The notes under the pieces are model-generated. The model had not been told where the DNA came from. It saw only the letters and a program-made list of their open reading frames with translations, and ran no database searches. Below are positions 1 to 9,407 of a DNA stretch of 64,000 nucleotides, piece by piece. A program made the position numbers and the translations under genes. This DNA comes from Arthrobacter methylotrophus (GTDB lineage Bacteria > Actinomycetota > Actinomycetes > Actinomycetales > Micrococcaceae): assembly GCF_039539965.1 (NCBI RefSeq), contig NZ_BAABED010000001.1, positions 3,782,001 through 3,846,000 on the forward strand, given 5' to 3'. Position 1 is the first letter of the stretch, and each line of letters opens with the position of its first letter.

Positions 1-582
1 TTCGACCTCGCGTCCATGCAAATCGAACAGATCCGGGACGAAGACGAGTACAGCGGCCTGCGCGTCTCGCTTCCAGGACTGCTTGGCCGGGCGAAAATCA
101 CCATCAAGCTCGACATCAGTACCGGTGACCCCATCTGGCCCGAACCGGAGCAGATAGCCCTCCCGTCTCTGCTCGGCGGATCGGTAAAGATGCAGGGCCA
201 CCCGTTGGTGACCGTGATCGCAGAGAAGACCGTCACCATGCTCCAGCGCGGCACCACCAGCACCCGATGGCGGGACCTGTTGGACGTGGCAGTCCTGTCT
301 GACCGGTTCGAATTCAGCGCGTGGGACCTCCGGCAAGCAGCGGCACGCGTGGCTGCGCACCGCGGAGCCGAGCTCGAACCGCTCCGTGCCCTGATGGCCG
401 GCTATGGTGCGATCGGGCAGGCGAAATGGGCTGCATGGCGCCGAAAACTAAAGGTGGAAGATCTCTGCGAACAGGACCTCGACGCGCAGGTGGAGCGAGT
501 CCTCATCTTCATGGAGCCAGTCTTCGACGGGACCGCCGAAGACCACCACCGGTGGAACCCCAACGCGCGCATCTGGTCATAG
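1..582 (+). CDS. AbiEii-like nucleotidyltransferase, 5' truncated by window edge
   Basis: The reading frame is open from the first base, so the true start lies outside; the first internal ATG is at 16. The visible 190 or so residues match the C-terminal part of the AbiEii/AbiGii nucleotidyltransferase family: a KLDIS strand, then PLVTVIAEKTVTML and a TRWRDLLDVAVL segment, which corresponds to the conserved AEKL...R..D pattern. Family members are the toxin half of type IV toxin-antitoxin or abortive-infection pairs. The AbiEi antitoxin would be expected upstream and is not visible. The catalytic N-terminal motif is also outside, so activity cannot be judged. The gene sits in the accessory segment behind tRNA-Thr. 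Confidence 0.75.
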   Translation, partial: FDLASMQIEQIRDEDEYSGLRVSLPGLLGRAKITIKLDISTGDPIWPEPEQIALPSLLGGSVKMQGHPLVTVIAEKTVTMLQRGTTSTRWRDLLDVAVLSDRFEFSAWDLRQAAARVAAHRGAELEPLRALMAGYGAIGQAKWAAWRRKLKVEDLCEQDLDAQVERVLIFMEPVFDGTAEDHHRWNPNARIWS

Positions 583-718
583 ACCGCTCTGGCAGCCTGC
601 ACCGGGAGTAGCAGCAACACGAAAGTACAAAGTGTCGTCGTCGATGCAGGTTCCTGCTCGCGCGGGTTCAAGGGCCTGAGTAAACGCCAAGACCATAGCT
701 TCCCGCTACACTCAGGGC

Positions 719-1522
719 GTGGTCGAACACTTCACGAGGCAGTACGACAGCCCGGCTTATACGAAACTCATCAACGCAGGCAAACACTTCGAAGCTCTCG
801 AACGGGAGATTATCGAATGGGGCGATTACAACCCGCTGCTAGCTCCTGCCCGGGCTCTAGGCCCGGATTTGTATGAACTCTTCCGTCCAGAAACGCCTGT
901 TGTTCCGCTCCTAGCGTGGAGCGGCCGTTTTGGCGACGGAGTCCACAATCTTCGCGCCGCCTTGGACTTACTAGCGTACGAGCTGTGCCACATCGACGGT
1001 GGCTTTCCCGCGAAACCCAGGAAGGTGTACTTCCCCGTTGTGGAGAACGAGGAGAATTGGGCGGAAAAAACTGAGCACCTCGGATCAATCCCTTCTACGC
1101 TATTGGAGCGGATTCGAGACGTCCAGCCATGGCACTCAGCTGCGCCTACCAAGCACGCATTATCTTTGCTCACCGCACTGGACAACATGGACAAGCACCG
1201 TTCAACCGTGGGGTTGATAATCCTTCCCGGGAGGCTCGATCCGCCCCGCCTCCATCCGCTACCGGGAAAAGACGAATCTTTGTGGCAGGAGCCATGGATG
1301 CAGTTCGGCATGAACCCTCCCCTGCCTCAGGGGGCTCTGCCCGCCTTATGGCAGGTTGGCCCGGCTCCAATGGTCTACTTCGAGAACCGCATGACGTCCC
1401 TCGGACACCTGCAACGGTGGCTGTTCCACGAGACCAACCGAGCCTTCGGGTACATTGCCAAAGGCGAGTGGCCCACGCTTCAGCATCCGGCTCCGGAACC
1501 TGAATGGGCGAACCTCCCTTAA
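719..1522 (+). CDS. uncharacterised 267-aa protein with GDGVHNLRAALD and LDNMDKHR motifs
   Basis: Starts at GTG 719. I do not recognise a named function. The GDGVHNLRAALDLLAYEL segment (about residues 72-89) and the later LDNMDKHR motif (about 155-162) recall a widespread family of uncharacterised bacterial proteins whose helical fold resembles HEPN domains; that family assignment is from memory. There is no signal peptide or membrane segment. The gene is flanked by an AbiEii-like gene and a convergent HEPN-like gene, so a defence or accessory role is possible but not shown. It converges with the minus-strand gene that ends at 1629. Confidence 0.65.
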   Translation: MVEHFTRQYDSPAYTKLINAGKHFEALEREIIEWGDYNPLLAPARALGPDLYELFRPETPVVPLLAWSGRFGDGVHNLRAALDLLAYELCHIDGGFPAKPRKVYFPVVENEENWAEKTEHLGSIPSTLLERIRDVQPWHSAAPTKHALSLLTALDNMDKHRSTVGLIILPGRLDPPRLHPLPGKDESLWQEPWMQFGMNPPLPQGALPALWQVGPAPMVYFENRMTSLGHLQRWLFHETNRAFGYIAKGEWPTLQHPAPEPEWANLP

Positions 1523-1628
1523 CGACTTCTCCGACGCCAGCCTTCGTGGCCTTCGCAGTGACAGGCCTTCGCAGTGAGCGTTCCAAGGCCCTCGATAGCC
1601 GATGACCGTGCAGAATGCTGCTTTTGTT

Positions 1629-2828
1629 TTAACTGTGGTCGGGACCCTGGAATAGCGCGTCTCGGAGCTGTTCGATATCGGTAGCAGCCAAACCACCGAG
1701 GGTGTGGTGTCTGAGAACTGCGGTGGCCAGCGTGCGAACGCGGCCGAGTTGCATCTCATCAACGGAGCGAACCGACCCGTGAACGAGGCCACTTCGGATG
1801 CCATTTAACCGACCAACAGGTTCCTTGACCAGGTGTTCATCCACATCAAGTATTGCCGCCAACCTACGCCGCAGGGGTGCAATGTTCGCATTCTCGCCAA
1901 GTTCAAGTGATTCAAGGACCAGCCAGTACGAGATGAAGCCCATCACCCGATCTGCTTGCGATTCGGCTATCCAGTACCACTGTCCGGCAATCTTCAGTCT
2001 CTGGCGACTTGCGTCATCAAGTTCCAGGTACGCAGATATCTTGGGTTCAAACGGCCCCCAAACTTCCTGGGCGGGAAGAAGGTTTGGCCGCGCCTGTGAT
2101 TCTAAGGCGACGGTGCGACCGCCTAACATGCGGTTCCAGTGCCAGTCCTCGAAGACCTCGCCGACTTCTTCTGTAATGAGGGGTCCGAGCATGCGCTCCC
2201 CGAACATCAGATCCAGCATAACCAAGAGCGGCGCTACGCCGGCACGTCCGGCGGCCACCATTCCCTCATAACTGCTGTCGCTGCTCTCACCGATGGCGTA
2301 GAGAATTTCTACGTAATTCCCTACTGGGGTGTCTGTTTGATGCGCCCGAACGTGTATCCCTACGTTTGGTTTGAACTGGTAACGAAAAAAGCCACCTTCG
2401 TGCTCGATTGACCCCCATTCGGGCAGTAGAAAATGACCAGGACGCCTGGATGAAAGGGCTCCTTCAAATATTGGTTCTCCGAGCGTTACCGCCCCATTTC
2501 CGAAGGTGAGGCGCAAAGTGTCCATGTCAACGCTGAGAGATGGCGCCACGACTGTCCGAATTGTCTTGTGGACTAGCCGATATGCGGGCTTGCCACCACC
2601 CTTTGGGTGGTCGTCGTCAGTCATCTGCCACCCTTCGAAGCTGAGTGGAGATGGAGTATCTACCTGCGGTTCCCATGCATGGATGAATTCGTCGAGCCCC
2701 TGCACTTTGTCAGCTTCGACCGGTCGAGCGCTCCCTGTCGCCGCATCAACAATCTGAACCCGCGGATCAAATTCGGCGCTGGAATTAGCGTCCAACAGAA
2801 TCCATCTAGGCCCGTGCCAGCATCTCAT
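1629..2828 (-). CDS. ApeA-like HEPN-domain protein
   Basis: 399 residues. The C-terminal third (about residues 285-380) reads as an Apea-like HEPN domain: helix YWLVLESLELGE, the segment IAPLRRRLAAIL, and then an R-x4-H motif at R345-S-G-L-V-H350 followed by GSVRSV. HEPN domains with this motif are often metal-independent ribonucleases in abortive infection or toxin systems. The N-terminal 250 residues are probably beta-rich, as in other ApeA-type proteins where they are thought to sense a trigger. The start overlaps the upstream membrane-protein gene by 23 bp, so the two are very likely co-translated. RNase function is inferred; no homologue search was run. Confidence 0.7.
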   Translation of the reverse strand: MRCWHGPRWILLDANSSAEFDPRVQIVDAATGSARPVEADKVQGLDEFIHAWEPQVDTPSPLSFEGWQMTDDDHPKGGGKPAYRLVHKTIRTVVAPSLSVDMDTLRLTFGNGAVTLGEPIFEGALSSRRPGHFLLPEWGSIEHEGGFFRYQFKPNVGIHVRAHQTDTPVGNYVEILYAIGESSDSSYEGMVAAGRAGVAPLLVMLDLMFGERMLGPLITEEVGEVFEDWHWNRMLGGRTVALESQARPNLLPAQEVWGPFEPKISAYLELDDASRQRLKIAGQWYWIAESQADRVMGFISYWLVLESLELGENANIAPLRRRLAAILDVDEHLVKEPVGRLNGIRSGLVHGSVRSVDEMQLGRVRTLATAVLRHHTLGGLAATDIEQLRDALFQGPDHS

Positions 2829-3411
2829 CCAAGCCGCAACTGACGTCCAAGGCCGTAGCGGCGTATTCTCGAACAGTTTCGACTGGGATGGAGAACTCCT
2901 CTGCGTGAGCAGCCTCAGTGCGGAGCCGGCTCAGGCCGCCCGCTGCTGCTACAAGATACAGAGGAACCGCCTCCACACGCTCGAGCATGCGGGGAATGGA
3001 GCCTCGCCTTACATGAGGTGCATATTGAGCGACTACCTTTGCCGCCGCTGTTTCCACTCTCAGGTACGCTTCGAGGATTGCTGCCCGCGGTGAGATTTCT
3101 GCCAACGCGTCTATCCTCGCCAGGAAGGAAACGGCTGCCCCCGGATCATCGCCGCCTGCATCTCCGTGCCCCTCGTTGTTGGAGGCCTTCTGAGCTTCAG
3201 GCGGAAGGTCATCCTTCACTTCCTTTAGCTCTTGCTCAAATTTCAAAGCAAAGTTTCCCGGGCCAGTGATCTCTGAGACCGTTGGAATCCGTCCGGCAAT
3301 GTTTCCCAGCAGGCTTTTTAACTGGTTGTTGAACATGAACATGATGACGACGATAACGATGGGCCAAGAAAGCGATGAGGCCAAGCTTGCAACAAATTCC
3401 CAACCGTTCAT
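2806..3411 (-). CDS. membrane-anchored HEPN-like (DUF4145-like) protein
   Basis: 201 residues. One strong transmembrane segment lies at about residues 7-27 (SWPIVIVVIMFMFNN), followed by a charged helix and a Gly/Asp-rich linker at about 76-92. The C-terminal domain ends in LSRLRTEAAHAEEFSI, which resembles the R-[polar]-x3-H end of DUF4145/HEPN-like domains (R164-T-E-A-A-H169). It is first in a two-gene operon and overlaps the ApeA-like gene by 23 bp. A membrane-tethered sensor or partner for the downstream HEPN protein is the simplest reading. The family match is by eye only. Confidence 0.65.
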   Translation of the reverse strand: MNGWEFVASLASSLSWPIVIVVIMFMFNNQLKSLLGNIAGRIPTVSEITGPGNFALKFEQELKEVKDDLPPEAQKASNNEGHGDAGGDDPGAAVSFLARIDALAEISPRAAILEAYLRVETAAAKVVAQYAPHVRRGSIPRMLERVEAVPLYLVAAAGGLSRLRTEAAHAEEFSIPVETVREYAATALDVSCGLDEMLARA

Positions 3412-4261
3412 GTCCCGACCCTACCAACGCTGGGCAGTCGAAGGCTCTTTGAGTGCCGACCATGCCGTGTGTCTACCGGCTGACAAGAGACCATGGGCGC
3501 CTGCAGGTGCGCCAGCAGACGAGTGTTGGTGGACGTTTGAAACGACAGGCGTACCCGCAGACCCTACGGATACGCCTACATATTCGATACCCAACTATTC
3601 GCGCTAGCGGAAGGAGCCCAGGATATCGCTCAGGTTGGGGCACATCCCAACCTGACGTCAGGCAATCACTTAAACGGTTAGATTAGCATCCAGAAGGTGT
3701 TTCATGCACTCCTCTGCTGAAGAGTCTCAGATCTCAATCTGAGAGAAGGTCGCGGAAACGGAGGGCCTACGTTGAACCCTGCTGGTACAAATCTGAGAGC
3801 ACCGCGCTGATAGGTGGACGCTTTGTCCAACCTGGCTGCCTCAGGCAACCTTTGAGCCACAACCCGATTTCGCCCGTGGCCACATGCTGCCGACCGGCCG
3901 GGTCCTGAAGTAGTTCAGGTTCGCCTTTACCGTGCTAACAACTGTCCGGCGACGCTGATTAAGGTGAGTTAATGGTGAGCCCTGACTGGAATGGGCTTCT
4001 TCCAAGCGGTGTTCGAAAGTAACCGTGCAGGTCAGAACCCAATTTGGTCGGCAGGAGCATTCGAACCGAAGATCCGAGCCGGAAGTTTGCGGCAATCGAC
4101 AACTCGGGCGCGGCGTCCAAGTGACTGAAACCGCAGGTCAGGGCCCTCTGCGGCCACTGCGGACGCATTAGAACCGACGAAAACCTGCCGAGTCCTACAT
4201 AGAATCTGGTCCTGCGCGTCATGGGCTCCTGACTAAAACCGCAGGTCAGAGCCAAACTAAG
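3412..4261. other. 850-bp gene-poor stretch between HEPN operon and tRNA-Thr
   Basis: No open frame here looks like a protein I recognise. The right half (4027-4335) carries three degenerate copies of a composite repeat that ends in the tRNA-Thr T-arm, described separately. The left half shows no clear gene, though short unrecognised frames such as one around 3560-3690 could be decayed mobile-element genes. Confidence 0.5.
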
Positions 4262-4290
4262 AGCCCCCTGTCGGATTCGAACCGACGACC
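4027..4290 (-). repeat. three degenerate tandem tRNA-Thr-end repeats, possible att remnants
   Basis: The word gcaggtcag begins at 4027, 4133 and 4241, and each is followed 32-34 bases later by att(c/a)gaaccga, at 4059, 4167 and 4275. The third copy is the T-arm of the intact tRNA-Thr; the other two lie outside any tRNA. The period is about 106-108 bp. On the minus strand each copy reads as a tRNA 3' end fragment followed by a CTGACCTGC block. This is the pattern left by repeated site-specific integration or excision at a tRNA 3' end; that interpretation is inferred. Confidence 0.55.
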
Positions 4291-4335
4291 CCCGCTTTAC
4301 AAGAGCGGTGCTCTGGCCAACTGAGCTAAGGAGGC
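4262..4335 (-). tRNA. tRNA-Thr (anticodon UGU)
   Basis: On the minus strand the acceptor arm GCCTCCT pairs with AGGGGGC (one G-U pair), the D-arm is TAGCTCAGTTGG, the anticodon stem CCGCT/AGCGG encloses loop CTTGTAA with anticodon TGT, and the T-loop is TTCGAAT. CCA is not encoded. Its 3' end faces the accessory segment to the left. Confidence 0.95.
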
Positions 4336-4627
4336 GCGCCCCGGCGGACCGGAGCTAGGTGCCCCGGCGGACCGGAGCTGGTGCGCGCGAGCGCTAGATA
4401 AGGGTAGCCCAAGACCTCCCGCCCACGGAAATTCCGCGGGCGCCAGTCGGCGCGGCGCCCATCTAACACCGCCAGTCGGCGCGGCACCACCCAACTCCCA
4501 CGGCCAGCGGGCAACCACCCAACACCCCGGCACCACCCCAAACACCCCAGCCCACCCGGCGGAGCGGCACTGCCGTCATGCGACGGCAGGCATCCTCCGC
4601 CACCGGGGGGAAATCCCTAAGTGAGAA
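4336..4627. other. intergenic, low-complexity C-rich stretch
   Basis: No gene seen. It contains a 19-bp direct repeat (gccccggcggaccggagct at 4338 and 4361), a second short repeat (gccagtcggcgcggc at about 4440 and 4470) and a C/A-rich run at 4500-4560. Short minus-strand frames here are low complexity and are not called. Confidence 0.6.
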
Positions 4628-5506
4628 CTACTTCTTCGCGGCGATAGCTGCGTTCAGGACTGTCGTGAAGTCCGTCTTGTTGTCCCACTGCTGGCCGTCG
4701 ACGAAGACCGAGGGCGTACCTGTGACTCCGATAATCGAGGCCTCCTTGGTGACCACCTTGACGAATGGTCTGTACGTCTTGTTGTCGATGCAAGAGTCGA
4801 TGTTCGCTGATCCCGCATCGGTGGCCAATTTCTTGAGGTCGTTGTCCGAAATACCTGCACTGCCCTCAGCAGGCTGGCGTGCGTACAACATGTCGATGAG
4901 TGCCGAGTACTTGTCCGGCGACGTGTTGGCCACGCACGCTGCGGCGTTGGCGGCACGCGAGGAGTAGTTGGTGGTGGAGCTGGCGTCCAGGAAGCCGATC
5001 GGACGGTACTCCAAGGTGATCTTGCCGTCGTTGCGCAGCTGTGTTAACTGAGTGTTGTAGGTGGTCTCGAAGTTCTTGCAAATGGGGCAGATGAAGTCGA
5101 TGTAGGCCACAACCTTGACCGGCTTTCCGGACTCAGCTTCAGCGCCGGGGGCGGTCACGACGGCGGGCGCCGTGGCCGGGGCTGACGGCAGGGACGCCAG
5201 GCTAACGGTGGCAGCGGCCGACTTCGTCACGTCGGTGCCCTTCAGCAGCGTCACGCCGCCGTGCACGTTGGCGTTGGCCGGCGTCGGACCCTGGTCCGCA
5301 ATCGGAGCGTTGTTCGCGATGTTCTGGGTGACCACCAGGGCAATGACGGCGAGGATGGCCACGACGGCAACCACAATGCCCCAGCCGATGAGCAGCTTAT
5401 TGCGCTTGTCTTTCTTCAGCTGAGCTTCACGGATCGCGCGGGCCTTTTCGCGGGCCTGGGCGGTGCGTTCTGCCTTGGACAGGCGTGGTTCGTTTGCGGG
5501 GCTCAT
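4628..5506 (-). CDS. membrane-anchored DsbA-family thioredoxin-fold protein
   Basis: 292 residues. A charged cytoplasmic N-terminus (1-37) with many Lys and Arg precedes a transmembrane segment (about 38-60), an Ala/Pro-rich extracytoplasmic linker, and a thioredoxin-fold domain from about residue 130. The CPIC active site is C140-x-x-C143 within YIDFICPICKNF, and the cis-proline region is GVTGTPSVFVDG near the C-terminus. These features fit extracytoplasmic DsbA/DsbG-like thiol oxidoreductases of actinobacteria, which oxidise or isomerise disulfides in exported proteins. It is divergent from otsA. The substrate is unknown. Confidence 0.88.
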   Translation of the reverse strand: MSPANEPRLSKAERTAQAREKARAIREAQLKKDKRNKLLIGWGIVVAVVAILAVIALVVTQNIANNAPIADQGPTPANANVHGGVTLLKGTDVTKSAAATVSLASLPSAPATAPAVVTAPGAEAESGKPVKVVAYIDFICPICKNFETTYNTQLTQLRNDGKITLEYRPIGFLDASSTTNYSSRAANAAACVANTSPDKYSALIDMLYARQPAEGSAGISDNDLKKLATDAGSANIDSCIDNKTYRPFVKVVTKEASIIGVTGTPSVFVDGQQWDNKTDFTTVLNAAIAAKK

Positions 5507-5685
5507 CAGTTCCTCGTGCTTAATCGGCGGCGTAGGTCTAGCTATGGCAACCAGGCCAGTTTACGGGAGAAGACCGACAAGACGGGCTGCGGTCGCCGAC
5601 TCCAGCCGGAGGAACTAGCAAGTGTCCTTGATGATTCCCGCCGGTAGGGTGGAAGGTGAGTCACAAGTAACCCCAGGGGGCAGCA

Positions 5686-7165
<1,480 letters not shown>

Positions 7166-7176
<11 letters not shown>

Positions 7177-7987
7177 ACCAGCCACTCCCCCGCTGAGCCT
7201 CTCGCCGGAGCTGCTCGACGCCGTCCGGCGGATCGCGGGAACTGATCATCTCTTGGTGGCGATGGATTTTGACGGAACCATCTCGCCTCTGGTGGACCAC
7301 GCCGACGACGCCCGGCCGCTCCAGCGCTCAGCCGCCGCTCTTGCTGAACTCGCCAAACTTCCGAGGACGACGACGGCGCTCATCTCGGGGCGGGCATTGG
7401 CCAGTCTGCGCGCGGTCGCCTCGCCGTCTGAGGACACGCTGCTGATCGGCAGCCACGGCGCTGAGGCCTGGATGGGTCCCGGTTCGGCGAAGCTCCGACT
7501 CGACGACGCCCAACGGGAGCTCCTCGCCGAAGTCCGCGGGGTCCTGGCCGGAATCTCGGAGGAAGCTCCGGGTACGGTCCTCGAAGACAAGCCGGCCGGC
7601 GTCGTACTCCATACGCGACTAGCCGCGGATGATGTAGCGGAGGACGCCGTCGCCGCAGCCCGGACGGTCCTTGAAGGCCGGCCGGGAGTCTTCCTCAAGA
7701 ACGGTAAGCGCGTTTTTGAGACGTCTGTTGTGCATTCGTCAAAAGGCGAGGCCGTGGACTTCCTGCGCCAGGCGACTGCAGCTACCGGGATTCTGTTTGC
7801 GGGCGACGATGTGACGGATGAAGACGCGATTGCCAGGTTGGGTCCCGGGGACGTGGGGGTGAAGGTCGGGCTTGATTTCACCCAGGCCGAATTCCGCGTG
7901 GAAGCCCCTCTCTACGTTGCGGAACTGCTGGAAACGGTCCTTCGCGAGCGGCGTCGCGAAGTCGCGGGAGACACATCTCACATGTGA
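7166..7987 (+). CDS. otsB: trehalose-6-phosphate phosphatase (OtsB)
   Basis: Calling the start at ATG 7166 gives 273 residues and an 11-bp overlap with the otsA stop (ATGACTCCTGA); a longer frame from 7106 would lie mostly inside otsA. The HAD motif I is VAMDFDGTISPLVD and the C-terminal motif is FAGDDVTDEDAI. The enzyme removes the phosphate from trehalose-6-phosphate made by OtsA. The perfect palindrome TCACATGTGA overlaps the stop codon (7978-7987). Confidence 0.93.
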
Positions 7988-8182
7988 CATGCGTAACATT
8001 TGCGCGAATACCGGAAACTACTGCCATACTCTTGGTTGTGATGTGGCGCACAGTTACCGTGCGGCGTCACGCGAACTCGCCTGCCTGGGCTCCGGCTCAG
8101 GGCAGGGGGTCCAACTGAATAAACATGAACCATTCACTACGGATCGTCCGGCACGTACCTGCCGGTGAAGGGATTGATAACT
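7988..8182. other. intergenic region upstream of the ABC ATPase gene
   Basis: 195 bp without a recognisable gene. It must hold the promoter of the downstream ATPase gene if that gene is not co-transcribed with otsAB. I could not assign a convincing -35/-10 pair. Confidence 0.4.
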
Positions 8183-9265
8183 GTGGCAACAGTTACTTTT
8201 GATAACGCTACGCGTCTGTACCCGGGCACAGATAAGCCCGCCGTCGATAAGCTCAACATCGACATCGCCGATGGCGAATTCCTGGTCCTCGTTGGACCCT
8301 CCGGTTGCGGTAAGTCCACCTCCCTGCGCATGCTTGCAGGTCTTGAGGATGTGAACTCCGGCCGCATTCTGATCGGTGACCGCGACGTCACGGACGTCCC
8401 GCCGAAGGACCGCGACATCGCCATGGTCTTCCAGAACTACGCCCTGTACCCGCATATGACGGTCGCGGACAACATGGGCTTCGCACTCAAGATCGCCGGC
8501 GTCTCCAAGGAAGAGCGCGCCGAGCGTGTCCGCGAAGCCGCCAAGCTTCTTGACCTCGAGCAGTACCTGGACCGCAAGCCGAAGGCACTCTCCGGTGGTC
8601 AGCGTCAGCGTGTTGCCATGGGCCGGGCAATCGTCCGTAACCCGCAGGTCTTCCTCATGGATGAGCCGCTTTCCAATTTGGACGCCAAGCTCCGCGTCCA
8701 GACGCGTACCCAGATCGCATCCCTGACCCGCCGCCTCGGCGTCACCACGGTCTACGTGACGCACGACCAGGTCGAGGCCATGACCATGGGTGACCGCGTT
8801 GCCGTCCTCAAGGACGGCCTGCTGCAGCAGGTGGACACCCCCCGCAACCTGTACGACCGCCCGAAGAACGTCTTCGTCGCCGGCTTCATCGGCTCCCCCG
8901 CTATGAACCTGCTGGAACTGCCCGTCGTCGACGGCGGCGTCCAGTTCGGCGGCACGGTGTACCCGGTCCAGCACGACGTCCTCGAGGACGCCACGGGCAA
9001 GACCGTCACGCTCGGTTCCCGTCCGGAAGACCTCGAGACTGTCGGTGCCGGCGAAGGCCTCGAAGTTGAGGTTGACGTCGTCGAAGAGCTCGGCGCCGAC
9101 GCCTACGTCTACGGCCACACCACGCTTGATGGCAAGAGCCACGACATCGTGGCCCGCGTCGACGGCCGCCGTCCTCCGATGAAGGGCGAGTCCATCTTCG
9201 TTCGTCCGCAGTCGGGCCATGTGCACCTGTTCGACACCAAGACGGGCCTGCGCCTGGGCGACTAG
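8183..9265 (+). CDS. sugar ABC transporter ATP-binding protein (MsmX/UgpC/MalK family)
   Basis: The start is placed at GTG 8183, giving MATVTFDNATRLYPG, with GAAGGG about 10 bases upstream; a longer frame from 8165 adds six unlikely residues. The 360-residue protein has Walker A GPSGCGKST, signature LSGGQRQRVAMGRAI, Walker B VFLMDEPLSNLDA, H-loop VTHDQVEA and a C-terminal TOBE-like region. It energises carbohydrate uptake with permeases encoded elsewhere. No permease or binding protein is adjacent, so it is probably a shared ATPase serving several sugar importers, as MsmX-type proteins do. A strong terminator follows. Confidence 0.92.
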   Translation: MATVTFDNATRLYPGTDKPAVDKLNIDIADGEFLVLVGPSGCGKSTSLRMLAGLEDVNSGRILIGDRDVTDVPPKDRDIAMVFQNYALYPHMTVADNMGFALKIAGVSKEERAERVREAAKLLDLEQYLDRKPKALSGGQRQRVAMGRAIVRNPQVFLMDEPLSNLDAKLRVQTRTQIASLTRRLGVTTVYVTHDQVEAMTMGDRVAVLKDGLLQQVDTPRNLYDRPKNVFVAGFIGSPAMNLLELPVVDGGVQFGGTVYPVQHDVLEDATGKTVTLGSRPEDLETVGAGEGLEVEVDVVEELGADAYVYGHTTLDGKSHDIVARVDGRRPPMKGESIFVRPQSGHVHLFDTKTGLRLGD

Positions 9266-9337
9266 TCCCCACCGGCACCCTAACCTCGCTCCGCTTCGGC
9301 CAGGGAACCCTGCCGGCGTGGGCCCTAATATTGAAGC

Positions 9338-9371
9338 GACGGCGGCCCATCCCAGTGGACGGGCCGCCGTC
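9338..9371 (+). terminator. rho-independent terminator after the ABC ATPase gene
   Basis: An 11-bp perfect GC-rich stem (gacggcggccc / gggccgccgtc) with a 12-base loop, followed by a short T-containing tail. Confidence 0.8.
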
Positions 9372-9407
9372 GTCGTTAACCCCATCTCCATACGGAAGAA
9401 TTGACCC

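Noticed and set aside
4297..4545. Two minus-strand frames of 71-82 codons
   Set aside because: They overlap the tRNA-Thr gene or short GC-rich repeats and have biased composition.
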